Assembly: GCF_029392675.1 (NCBI RefSeq)
Contig: NZ_CP113941.1
Coordinates: forward strand, 918,001 to 982,000
Direction: 5' to 3'
Length of the DNA stretch: 64,000 nt
DNA from: Lactobacillus sp. ESL0684
Lineage (GTDB): Bacteria > Bacillota > Bacilli > Lactobacillales > Lactobacillaceae
Shown here: piece after piece, positions 38,841-46,457 of the stretch
How positions within the stretch are numbered: the first letter of the stretch is position 1
Layout: each line of letters opens with the position of its first letter
The notes under the pieces: generated by a model
Databases searched by the model: none
Seen by the model: the letters and a program-made list of their open reading frames with translations, nothing else
What the model was told of the DNA's origin: nothing
Translations under genes and position numbers: made by a program

Positions 38841-40527
38841 AGTTAATTCTTCTACTTAAAACCTGTTCTTGTTCAGGAGTTACATCAATTGAATTCTGTC
38901 CAGTATAAATAACAAACCCGGGCTTAGCACCGTTAGGCTTTTTGACTCGTTTATCTTTAACATAATCAACCGTTACATGAGCTGAATCTTTTGCTTTAGA
39001 AAAATAAGCTGCAATCTCAGCTGCTTCAATAACATCTTGATCACTTATTTCATTTGCTTGTACAATTACATGTGAACCAGGAATATTTTTGACATGAAAC
39101 CACCAATCTTGCTTATCAGCCTTTTTAAAAGTAAGCCAATCATTTTGATAATTGTTTTTACCAACTAAAACAGTTTTTCCAGAAGATAGTTGAAACTTAT
39201 TAAGATTGCGTTCGGTCATTTTTTTGGCACGCTTTTGCTTAGGCTGTTTGCGGATGTAGCCTTGATTAGTTAGCTCATCAGTAATTTGATCGATATCTTG
39301 TGGCTCTGCATTGTCAATTGCTGTTTGAATTGACTCAAAGTAATTTAAATTAGTTTGCGCAATCTGAATCTGCTCTTTAACATGCTTAATTGAATCACGT
39401 AACTTTTTGTAACGCTTAAAATACTTTTGACCATTTCTAGCAGGGGAGAGAGCGGCATCTAACTTGATTTCAAGTAAATGACTATTATCATAATAATTCG
39501 GCAATTCGATTTTGGTCATTCCCGGTTTCACTTTCGATAAATTAGCATTTAAAATTTCGCCTCTAATGCGATAACCCTCAGAATTTTCAGCTTGATCAAG
39601 TTGCTTTTGCAGTTTAGCAATTTTCTTAGTTAACTTTTTTTGTTCATTTTTGATAATCCGCTCAATTTGGCGTGCTTTTTGCCTGACCCAATCCTGGTTA
39701 GCTTGATATTGGTAAAATTCATCAAGTGCATGATTTAGATCAGTATCATAACTCTCTTTAACTAAATCCAAATGATAGGGTAAATACGGAAAGATTTTCC
39801 GTTTATTTTGGCGTGTTTTTAGAATAAAGGCACCACTTTTATCAAATTGCTCAATAAAAGTGCGAAATGATGAATATGAATTGTTATCTTCTAAATATCC
39901 GATTAACTCATTGCGATCATCACGATCAAGTCCACTAATTTGGCCAGCAAATTCTTCAAAATTGCTATTTAAAGTCTTTTGCTTAAATTCAGTCTCTGAA
40001 AGGTCAAAACCGTTAATTCCAGGAGTAAGGGGAGGCAGCTCATATTTTGCTTTAGGTAACAACAGGCGCGCCCGATTTTCGTCCGGATTAACTCGCTTTA
40101 ACAAGTCAATAATCTGCTTAGTTTGTTCATTATAGAGAATAACATTACTGTGACGTCCCATCAATTCAACAGATAAAATTAACTGGACTTGATCGCCAAG
40201 TTCGTTGTGGTTACTAAAACGAAAGTTCACAATGCGATCAACGCTTACTTGATCAATTGCTAACAGAATTGAGCCCTCTAAATACTTACGTAGCACCATT
40301 ACAAAAGTTGGAGCTTTGTCTGGATTAGTAATCGTTTGGTTAGTTAAATAAAACCTTGGATTTTGTGCATTAGCAGAGAGCAATAATTGATAATTTTTAC
40401 GTTCTTTTCTAAAAGTTAATACCAAATCTTGATTGAAAGGTTGGTAAATTTTTGCTAAACGACTGTTTACTAAAATTGGTCGTAAGTCTTTTAATAGGCT
40501 ATGAATAAATAAGCCATCAAATGCCAT
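38839..40527 (-). CDS. rqcH: RqcH/FbpA (NFACT family) ribosome quality control protein
   Basis: Binds stalled 50S-peptidyl-tRNA complexes and adds C-terminal alanine tails for degradation; older annotations call it fibronectin-binding protein. 562 residues: NFACT-N (about 1-175; MAFDGLFIHSLLKDL start is diagnostic), helix-hairpin-helix and coiled-coil middle (275-420, Lys/Gln-rich), and NFACT-R with DWWFHVKNIPGSHVIVQ (about 472-488). No signal peptide is present, in line with the ribosomal role. Confidence 0.93.
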   Translation of the reverse strand: MAFDGLFIHSLLKDLRPILVNSRLAKIYQPFNQDLVLTFRKERKNYQLLLSANAQNPRFYLTNQTITNPDKAPTFVMVLRKYLEGSILLAIDQVSVDRIVNFRFSNHNELGDQVQLILSVELMGRHSNVILYNEQTKQIIDLLKRVNPDENRARLLLPKAKYELPPLTPGINGFDLSETEFKQKTLNSNFEEFAGQISGLDRDDRNELIGYLEDNNSYSSFRTFIEQFDKSGAFILKTRQNKRKIFPYLPYHLDLVKESYDTDLNHALDEFYQYQANQDWVRQKARQIERIIKNEQKKLTKKIAKLQKQLDQAENSEGYRIRGEILNANLSKVKPGMTKIELPNYYDNSHLLEIKLDAALSPARNGQKYFKRYKKLRDSIKHVKEQIQIAQTNLNYFESIQTAIDNAEPQDIDQITDELTNQGYIRKQPKQKRAKKMTERNLNKFQLSSGKTVLVGKNNYQNDWLTFKKADKQDWWFHVKNIPGSHVIVQANEISDQDVIEAAEIAAYFSKAKDSAHVTVDYVKDKRVKKPNGAKPGFVIYTGQNSIDVTPEQEQVLSRRIN

Positions 40528-40794
40528 AATATCACCTCAAAGTATGACTTCTATTATAGCAATTATTCATGAAGATGTATATTAGTTACAAATCTTAAAA
40601 TAAGTTACTTATATAAATATATTAACATTTTTGATTTTAATGAAGAAATTATTGTAAAAAACTGGTATACTGTTGATATAGCTTAATGATCATCTATAAG
40701 TAATAACTATAAGATTAAATTAATAAGTGATTTAATGCGAAACGCTAATTCATAAATGTTTCACAAAATTGCTTTTGGGAGAAATTTTAAACAT

Positions 40795-41181
40795 ATGAAT
40801 ATTTTGGTTTTTAATACGATTGCAAACAATATCACAAGTGCCATTAAACAAAAGTGTGATCTGAACCTTTCACAAACTAGAATTTTGCTATATTTTGATC
40901 AACATCATAATCATGAACTAACAATTGGCAAGTTAGCTACTGAACTAGGAATTGCATTATCAACACTCAGTAGACAGCTGCATCAAAATCAAACAGAAAC
41001 TTTAATAGCTATTGGTCACTCTGATAGAGATTCGAGTAAGCTGATTAGTCTAAATAAGCAAGGTTTGCAAAAAGTTAATGAATTAAAACAAGCCTTGGTT
41101 GAAATTGAAAATTCTCTATTCAGTAAATTAAGTAATCCAGAAACAGCTATGTTAGATGAAGTACTTACCAAGCTATTATAA
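40795..41181 (+). CDS. MarR-type winged-helix transcriptional regulator
   Basis: About 128 residues. A dimerisation helix, then the winged helix with recognition segment LTIGKLATELGIALSTLSRQLHQ, a wing ending in DRDSSKLISLNKQG, and a C-terminal dimerisation helix; this is the MarR layout. I chose ATG 40795 because GGGAGAA lies 11 bases upstream; an in-frame ATG at 40756 lacks a site. An extended -10 (TGGTATACT, 40663-40671) lies about 120 bases upstream. No obvious target gene is adjacent other than degV downstream. Ligand and regulon unknown. Confidence 0.78.
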   Translation: MNILVFNTIANNITSAIKQKCDLNLSQTRILLYFDQHHNHELTIGKLATELGIALSTLSRQLHQNQTETLIAIGHSDRDSSKLISLNKQGLQKVNELKQALVEIENSLFSKLSNPETAMLDEVLTKLL

Positions 41182-41308
41182 ATAAAGCAAATCTATATCT
41201 CCATTCACGCTAGCTAGCGCTTTGCTCTTGGTAACTCGAAACACTAGCCGTTGTATGCTATAATTCTTGTATCATATCAAGATTTTAAATGTGGAAGGTA
41301 AATTATAG

Positions 41309-42187
41309 ATGAAGATTGCATTGGTTACGGATAGTACTAGTGGTATAACTGAGCAGGAAGCAGCGGAAAATCAAATTATTGTTGTTCCCATTCCAATTAT
41401 TATTGGTAGTAAAGAATATTTAGAAGGCGTAGATATTACTTCTGAACAATTATTTGAACTACAACGTCAAGGAGCAGAATTTCCCAAGACTTCTCAACCT
41501 AGCATGGGTGAAATGATTTCACTGTTTAATAGACTGCATAGTGAAGGCTATGAAGCAATTATTGCGATTACATTATCAAGTGGAATTTCTGGCTTTTACC
41601 AGAATTTAACTAATATTGCGAAAAATAATCCAGAATATAATTTACACCCGTTTGATTCTAAAATGACGGTTCGTTTGCAAGGAGATTTAGTTTTAGCGGC
41701 TGCCAAGATGATTAAAAATAATGTTAAATTAGATTGCATTCTAGCTAATTTAGCTAAAATCGATGATACAATCGACGAATTATTTGTTGTCAATGATTTA
41801 AACAATCTAAGTCATGGTGGTCGGCTAAGTAATGCAGGTGCTTTTATTGGCTCAATGCTTAATATTAAACCATTGTTAACTTTTGAAGATGGAAATATTG
41901 TAGCTTTTGACAAAATCAGGTCTATTAAACGTGCTCTCACTAAAATCGAATCGTTGACTTTGAAAAAGATTAACGACTTACCATATAAAGATCAGCTAAA
42001 ATTATTTGTTATTGACTCAAATGATGAAAGTCAAGCGCAAGAAGCTAAAAAGTTTCTGTTAAAGAATTTCCTAGGTAAAACAATTTCAGAAACTAAATTT
42101 AGTCCAGTAATTGCTACTCACTTGGGTGAAAAATCATTAGCAATTGGTTGGATGATTGATATTGATCAAATAGATTTAACTAAATAA
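41309..42187 (+). CDS. DegV family fatty-acid-binding protein (first copy)
   Basis: 292 residues. DegV/FakB proteins bind a fatty acid and present it to FakA for phosphorylation. N-terminal VTDSTSGI (7-14) holds the conserved Thr/Ser pair, EFPKTSQPSMGEM (about 51-63) and LSSGISGFYQN form the lipid head-group site, and LSHGGRLSNAGAFIGSMLNIKPLL is the family signature. An extended -10 (TGCTATAAT) lies upstream and GGAAGG precedes the ATG by about 11 bases. A second DegV gene lies at 62952-63815; the two probably differ in lipid preference. Confidence 0.9.
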   Translation: MKIALVTDSTSGITEQEAAENQIIVVPIPIIIGSKEYLEGVDITSEQLFELQRQGAEFPKTSQPSMGEMISLFNRLHSEGYEAIIAITLSSGISGFYQNLTNIAKNNPEYNLHPFDSKMTVRLQGDLVLAAAKMIKNNVKLDCILANLAKIDDTIDELFVVNDLNNLSHGGRLSNAGAFIGSMLNIKPLLTFEDGNIVAFDKIRSIKRALTKIESLTLKKINDLPYKDQLKLFVIDSNDESQAQEAKKFLLKNFLGKTISETKFSPVIATHLGEKSLAIGWMIDIDQIDLTK

Positions 42188-42213
42188 AAGCAGCATATCA
42201 GAGCTGCTTTTTT
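42186..42213 (+). terminator. Terminator after degV
   Basis: Stem AAAAGCAGC with GCTGCTTTT, 8-base loop, T run. The NUDIX gene starts 17 bases later, so it depends on readthrough. Confidence 0.85.
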
Positions 42214-42229
42214 CTGTGGGGGAATAACA

Positions 42230-42853
42230 ATGATTAAAAAAGATGAGTTAATTAATTGGGCAGTTGAATTGCAAAGCATTGCTCAAAATGGCTTAGAATA
42301 TGGTCATGATCGATTTGACTTAGAACGATATGAAAGAATTCGTGAGATTGCTAGTGAAATGATGACTGCTAAGTCTAATTTACCACTTGAGCAAGTAAAA
42401 AATTTATTTAGTAGTGAAGATGGCTATCAAACACCTAAATTAGGAACAAGAGCTGCAATTTTTAAAGACAAACAAATTTTATTAGTACGCGAAACTACAG
42501 ATGGTAAATGGTCACTACCAGGCGGCTGGTGTGAACCCAATGTTTCTGTGGAAGCTAATTGTCTTAAAGAGGTTGAAGAAGAAGCAGGCAGAAAAGTTGT
42601 TGTAAAACGAGTCATTGCTTTACGTAATCACACACATAAAACACGTCAGGAACGAATTATTAACGTCTGCAATGTCTTTTTTCTGTGCCAGGAAGTTAAA
42701 GGAAATTTCGTTAAGAACACAGAAACAGATGACTGTCAGTATTTTGCCTTTAACGATTTACCTGAATTATCTGAAGAAAGAAATAGTAAACAAGAACTTG
42801 CCATGTGTTTTGCAGCTAATGAAGATGCAAACTGGCAAACGACATTTGAATAA
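42230..42853 (+). CDS. NUDIX hydrolase with N-terminal helical domain
   Basis: 207 residues. The first 60 form a helical domain (WAVELQSIAQNGLEYGHDRFDLERYERIREIA) typical of the YjhB-like ADP-ribose/nucleotide-sugar pyrophosphatases. The Nudix box GGWCEPNVSVEANCLKEVEEEAG lies at about 97-119: the metal-binding E-x-x-E-E core is intact, while the first box Glu is Val and Arg is Lys, as is common in this subgroup. Substrate likely ADP-ribose or a related diphosphate. GGGGGAA is the ribosome binding site. Confidence 0.85.
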   Translation: MIKKDELINWAVELQSIAQNGLEYGHDRFDLERYERIREIASEMMTAKSNLPLEQVKNLFSSEDGYQTPKLGTRAAIFKDKQILLVRETTDGKWSLPGGWCEPNVSVEANCLKEVEEEAGRKVVVKRVIALRNHTHKTRQERIINVCNVFFLCQEVKGNFVKNTETDDCQYFAFNDLPELSEERNSKQELAMCFAANEDANWQTTFE

Positions 42854-42855
42854 AT

Positions 42856-42885
42856 AAAAAAATGCTTGTTACAAGCATTTTTTTA
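42856..42885. terminator. Bidirectional terminator between the NUDIX gene and xerS
   Basis: Stem AAAAATGCTTGT with ACAAGCATTTTT, 2-4 base loop, T run on both sides, at convergent gene ends; it overlaps the last codon of xerS. Confidence 0.85.
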
Positions 42886-43950
42886 TTCTCCTTTATTAGA
42901 AGATATTTCATTTAGAGCAGCTCGCTGCTTTCCTTGGTCAACATGAGTGTATAAATCTGTTGCGGAAGTGCCTTTTTGCCCCAACTGCTGAGCAACTAAT
43001 ACCTGGTCCTTAGTGACACTGTATAATTCAGAAGCTAGCGTGTGACGTAATTTATGGGGGGTTAGAGGATGCCCAAAGCTAGCGGAGTATTTATTGACCA
43101 TCTTTTCAATTGCATTAGTAGTGATGCGTTTTGTTTGATTATGCCAACGAGTTAGAAAAAAAGCATGTACATTTTTACTAGCAGAGTATCGCTTACGGCG
43201 TATTTTTTGATAACTGGTAAGATAGTCTAAAGTCCATTCAGCAATCGGTACACTGTCTCGTTGCCCTCCTTTACGAGTCACATCAAGGCTCGCTTGCTTA
43301 AAGTTCAAATCTGCTAAATTTACCCCAGCACATTCTGAAACTCTAATACCAGTTCCTAAAATTAAGGCAACAATGGCTAAATCTCGTTCCTTATTAATTT
43401 TAAAGGCGGGCAAAGCTTGTTTATTACAAACATGCTCGTATTTTTGCTCGATAAAATCTAAAAATTGATACTTTAATTCTCCAGTGTACATATGGGATTC
43501 CAAGACATGTGCCCGGTAATTCAACGTCTTAGTATTATTCAACGAGTCAATCTTTAGCATAACATTGCGTTCAAAGTATGGCTTTCCATGGTTATCGTCC
43601 GATGTAATAGTTAAATATTTGAAAAGGGAACGTAATGCATTAATCGAGCGGTTAATTGTAGTTGGAGAATTCAAGTGTCCCTGTTGGTTTTTAATATGAC
43701 CTAAATATTCAATATAGAGCATAATGTCATTGCGCCTTAAGTTGGCCAATGTAGTAGTGGTTACTTGACGATTATTTTTGGCTGGGGAAATTCCCTGATT
43801 GCGCAACCAATCAAAAAAGCGACGAATTTCGGTTAAGTATTGATAAGTAGTGGTTAAAGAATGAGTAGTGCCAAAATTATATTCTTTAACAAAGTCGGGT
43901 AACCGAGTTAATTCGGCTTCAATTAAGTTTAAATATCTTTTGGTTTCCAC
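42883..43950 (-). CDS. xerS: XerS-type tyrosine recombinase
   Basis: Single-subunit Xer recombinase first described in streptococci and lactococci, where it resolves chromosome dimers at dif_SL. 355 residues from a GTG at 43950, which AAGGAG precedes by 7 bases; this matches the 356 residues of streptococcal XerS. Matching blocks include GKPYFERNVM, NKERDLAIVALILGTGIRVSE, DVTRKGGQRDSV and LTPHKLRHTLASELY. Catalytic residues: Arg203, Lys227, His299, Arg302, Tyr334. The sixth position, His in LGH of most relatives, is Gln325 (LGQKGTSATDLYTH). Next to it lie a dif_SL-like palindrome (44110-44163) and a canonical dif (44508-44535). Confidence 0.88.
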   Translation of the reverse strand: METKRYLNLIEAELTRLPDFVKEYNFGTTHSLTTTYQYLTEIRRFFDWLRNQGISPAKNNRQVTTTTLANLRRNDIMLYIEYLGHIKNQQGHLNSPTTINRSINALRSLFKYLTITSDDNHGKPYFERNVMLKIDSLNNTKTLNYRAHVLESHMYTGELKYQFLDFIEQKYEHVCNKQALPAFKINKERDLAIVALILGTGIRVSECAGVNLADLNFKQASLDVTRKGGQRDSVPIAEWTLDYLTSYQKIRRKRYSASKNVHAFFLTRWHNQTKRITTNAIEKMVNKYSASFGHPLTPHKLRHTLASELYSVTKDQVLVAQQLGQKGTSATDLYTHVDQGKQRAALNEISSNKGE

Positions 43951-44109
43951 GATAAATCTCCTTAAATATAGCGATCCGATAACATGGGTCAAGAGGGTAG
44001 GTTGACAGATTAATTTTTAAATCGATCATTAAAATTAATAACTTAGAATAGGAATAAGCGTCGTTTTGAAGTTTGATTAATAAAAAAGTATTCACTAGGA
44101 AAGAATAAG

Positions 44110-44163
44110 TTTTTTTATCTGCTATCATTAAAATTATAGTTTTAATGATAGCAGATAAAAAAA
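44110..44163. repeat. Perfect 24-bp inverted repeat with dif_SL-like core; candidate XerS target
   Basis: Left arm 44110-44133 and right arm 44140-44163 are exact reverse complements over 24 bases (TTTTTTTATCTGCTATC plus ATTAAAA on the left), with the 6-base spacer TTATAG. The central 14-mer, read on the minus strand, is AAAACTATAATTTT, identical as far as I recall to the core of streptococcal/lactococcal dif_SL. It lies 160 bp upstream of xerS, close to where dif_SL lies in streptococci. It ends in A on the plus strand rather than T, so it is not a standard terminator. Confidence 0.72.
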
Positions 44164-44223
44164 GCTCATGCAAGTCACTTATTTTCATAAGTTCTGTAAA
44201 AATCTATTATTGTTCATTACTAT

Positions 44224-44239
44224 TAACTTACTAATTTTA
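44224..44239 (+). repeat. 16-bp direct repeat, copy 1 (copy 2 at 44382-44397)
   Basis: TAACTTACTAATTTTA occurs exactly at both positions, 158 bp apart, between the XerS-type palindrome and the dif site. Its role is unknown. Confidence 0.6.
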
Positions 44240-44507
44240 CCTTGTAATACCGTTTATTAATTTGCTAGCTTAAAACAAGCATTCATCACAGTAAGTAATG
44301 TTAACATTTCAAGATAAATTTAAATAATTATGATGCTTAAATAGTAAATATAAACGAACAATCTCTGAACTATGCGAGAGCTAACTTACTAATTTTAAAT
44401 ATAGCTAGCTCAACAAGCTTGGCATGATCTTAACGCTAAATTTAAAATTTAATGGTTTTAAACAACTGCGATCTCAATATGCTTTATTCTGAATATTTTT
44501 CAGAGTA

Positions 44508-44535
44508 ACTTTACATAATATATATTATACGAAGT
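44508..44535 (-). other. dif: Canonical dif site for XerC/XerD chromosome dimer resolution
   Basis: Read on the minus strand: ACTTCGTATAA (XerC half), TATATA (spacer), TTATGTAAAGT (XerD half), 28 bp. The Bacillus subtilis dif as I know it is ACTTCCTAGAA, TATATA, TTATGTAAACT: 25 of 28 positions agree, and the three differences fall at arm positions, two of which vary in the Firmicutes consensus. Spacer and XerD half are almost unchanged. It lies where gene orientation switches, as expected for the terminus. Confidence 0.9.
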
Positions 44536-45048
44536 TGCAACGATGATAATTAAAGCACATCCTATTTCAGGTGTTGCCATTATTTTACATATATTTTACT
44601 TGCTTGCTAATTGATCAATGATGTTACATACTAGTACTAGCTAAAACTGATAGATTCTCATCAAAAAATTTATTTTTTACTAAAATAAATTTTCAGGATG
44701 CAATTTTAAGCGTTTTCTGTTAAAATTTATATAGGTACATTTAATGGGTAGAAATAATTATTGATTAAAATGTAACCTGCTTTTATAGCAAGTGATTACC
44801 CGCTTTAAATTAAAATCAATTAATTTTTGGCATTTCATTTTAAGTACACTTTTTATAAGTGCATTTTATTTGAATTATTTCGAAATTAACATAGAATATT
44901 ATTTGGGGTATAAATTTAAAACATTTTATTTGATCTATTTCTTTTTGAGAATTAGTTGTTTTACTTATTATTTTTATTGTTTTATTCTACAATAATCTGT
45001 TATTATGGATATTATGGAATCATATTTTTGAAAGGGTTGATTTATTCC

Positions 45049-45408
45049 ATGAGTATAAATTTAGGAAAAGAAATTTGCCGTCGTCGACGGGAACAAAAGT
45101 TAACACAAGAAGATCTTGCAGAACTAAGCGATTTGTCAGTTAACTTTATCTCACGTCTTGAGCGGACTAAGAATCAAAATATTAGTATTCAGAAATTGGA
45201 TTCAATTGCTAGAGCTTTGAATACCACTACACCTGATATTATTATGAATGCTTACCGCTTTAAAGAAGTTAAGGCAGAAAATCATCAAGATAATACACCT
45301 GTGTTCATTAAAAAAGTTCTTAACGAACTAAGAAAAATGGAACCAGAAAAAGCTGAAAGAGTGTGCAAGGCTTTCATTATCTTAACTAAAGAAATTAATA
45401 AAGATTAA
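45049..45408 (+). CDS. XRE-family helix-turn-helix regulator
   Basis: 119 residues. HTH domain at about 5-60: GKEICRRRREQKLTQEDLAE, then LSVNFISRLERTKNQNISIQKLDSIARALN; the C-terminal part is helical and may mediate dimers. I chose ATG 45049, with AAAGGG about 12 bases upstream; the open frame extends to 44956 but that part is hydrophobic and low-complexity. It stands alone next to the dif region, with a terminator shared with ppaC. Such lone regulators at dif can be remnants of integrated elements, but no other phage gene is visible. Targets unknown. Confidence 0.8.
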   Translation: MSINLGKEICRRRREQKLTQEDLAELSDLSVNFISRLERTKNQNISIQKLDSIARALNTTTPDIIMNAYRFKEVKAENHQDNTPVFIKKVLNELRKMEPEKAERVCKAFIILTKEINKD

Positions 45409-45411
45409 TTT

Positions 45412-45462
45412 AAAACAAAAAAATAGCTAGTGGATTAATTCCCCTAGCTATTTTTTTGTTTT
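45412..45462. terminator. Bidirectional terminator between the XRE gene and ppaC
   Basis: A 19-bp perfect stem, AAAACAAAAAAATAGCTAG with CTAGCTATTTTTTTGTTTT, with a 13-base loop; T runs on both strands at convergent ends. Confidence 0.92.
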
Positions 45463-46390
45463 AATTAAAAGCTTCCGTTAAAGGCGGAACAACTTGCTTT
45501 TTACGTGAAACCACTCCAGGTAAACTAACTTCAGAATCAGTTATCTCACCAAAGGCACGCTCAAACAGCTGCACTGCTGCAGTTGAACCAGTTACCAAGG
45601 CTGTTGAATCAGAATCTAGCACATTAGTAATTAATAACATGAACAAATCGTAATTATTTGCTGCAGACTCTGCTTTCATGGCTTGTAAAAATTCTGCTTT
45701 ACGTTCCATGGCTTCTGGTAGATCAACTACGTTAATTTGAGCAACTCGAACATTTTTACCATTAAGGGTAAAACTTTTAGCATCCAAATTGATTAAATCT
45801 TGTTCCGACTTATCAGCAATATTGGTCCCAGCTTTTAATTCTTCTAAACCATATTTTTGATAATCAACTTCAGCAATCTTAGCCAGTGCTTCAACAGCTT
45901 GATGATCATCCTTGGTCGTAGTTGGCGACTTAAGCAATAAAGTGTCAGAAATAATAGCTGATAACATTATTCCAGCAATATTTTTAGGAATTTCTATCCC
46001 ATAATGTTGAAATAACTTCCAAACAATAGTACTAGTACAACCAACTGGTTGAGCCAGATAAAACAGTGGCAAGTTTGTTTTAAAATTCATGATTCGGTGA
46101 TGGTCAACCACGTGTGTTACAGATACTTGGTCAATATCTGACACACTTTGTTGCGGTTCATTATGATCAACCAGCATCACTTTTTCTACTTCATTAGCTG
46201 CAGTTTGAATTACACGCGGTGCTTCAAAACCAAAATATTTTAGTGCAAAGGTAGTTTCATCATTAGGCTTTCCTAGAGCAACTGCTTCCGTATTAAATCC
46301 CCGCTGATTTTGCAAATATGAATATGCAATTGCTGTACCAATTGCGTCAGTATCAGGACTTTGATGTCCAAAAACTAATTCTTTTTCCAT
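45461..46390 (-). CDS. ppaC: Manganese-dependent inorganic pyrophosphatase (family II)
   Basis: Hydrolyses pyrophosphate in the cytoplasm to drive biosynthesis. 309 residues, DHH phosphoesterase fold: [16 protein letters not shown] (His9, Asp13, Asp15), VDHNEPQQS, the DHH motif VDHHRIM, and the C-terminal RKK motif [10 protein letters not shown] that binds phosphate. ATG at 46390 follows GAGGAAG. Monocistronic. Confidence 0.95.
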   Translation of the reverse strand: MEKELVFGHQSPDTDAIGTAIAYSYLQNQRGFNTEAVALGKPNDETTFALKYFGFEAPRVIQTAANEVEKVMLVDHNEPQQSVSDIDQVSVTHVVDHHRIMNFKTNLPLFYLAQPVGCTSTIVWKLFQHYGIEIPKNIAGIMLSAIISDTLLLKSPTTTKDDHQAVEALAKIAEVDYQKYGLEELKAGTNIADKSEQDLINLDAKSFTLNGKNVRVAQINVVDLPEAMERKAEFLQAMKAESAANNYDLFMLLITNVLDSDSTALVTGSTAAVQLFERAFGEITDSEVSLPGVVSRKKQVVPPLTEAFN

Positions 46391-46457
46391 TCGTAAACTT
46401 CCTCATTTCTTCTAAATAACTTAATCTTACTACCTTATTATAGTTTAATTATAAAAA

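Larger units (their letters stand above)
44164..45048. other. AT-rich gene-free stretch at the predicted replication terminus
   Basis: About 885 bp with no convincing gene on either strand; short frames here lack ribosome binding sites. It holds the canonical dif site (44508-44535), a 16-bp direct repeat (44224-44239 and 44382-44397) and a stretch with nested inverted repeats (44733-44800: GGTACATTT facing AAATGTAACC, TGGGTA facing TTACCC). Otherwise I see only AT-rich sequence leading into the XRE regulator. Confidence 0.7.

Noticed and set aside
41208-41219. 12-bp palindrome CGCTAGCTAGCG downstream of the MarR gene
   Set aside because: Self-complementary but with no loop and no T run; likely a weak hairpin part of the MarR 3' region, with no second copy seen.
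44110-44163. Palindrome read as a rho-independent terminator
   Set aside because: The T run lies on the 5' side of the stem and the 3' end is A-rich, the reverse of a terminator on the plus strand; on the minus strand the pattern is the same.
43919-44188. Minus-strand open frame across the xerS start and the palindrome
   Set aside because: It overlaps xerS in another frame, is low-complexity, and has no ribosome binding site.
44505-44538. Resemblance to a loxP site (13-base arms, 8-base AT spacer, TATACGAAGTT)
   Set aside because: The same bases fit the Firmicutes dif site far better (25 of 28 against B. subtilis dif), and dif explains the location.
44792-44995. Short hydrophobic plus-strand frame ahead of the XRE gene
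   Set aside because: GTG start without a ribosome binding site, composition typical of AT-rich noncoding sequence (mostly Phe, Tyr, Leu, Ile).
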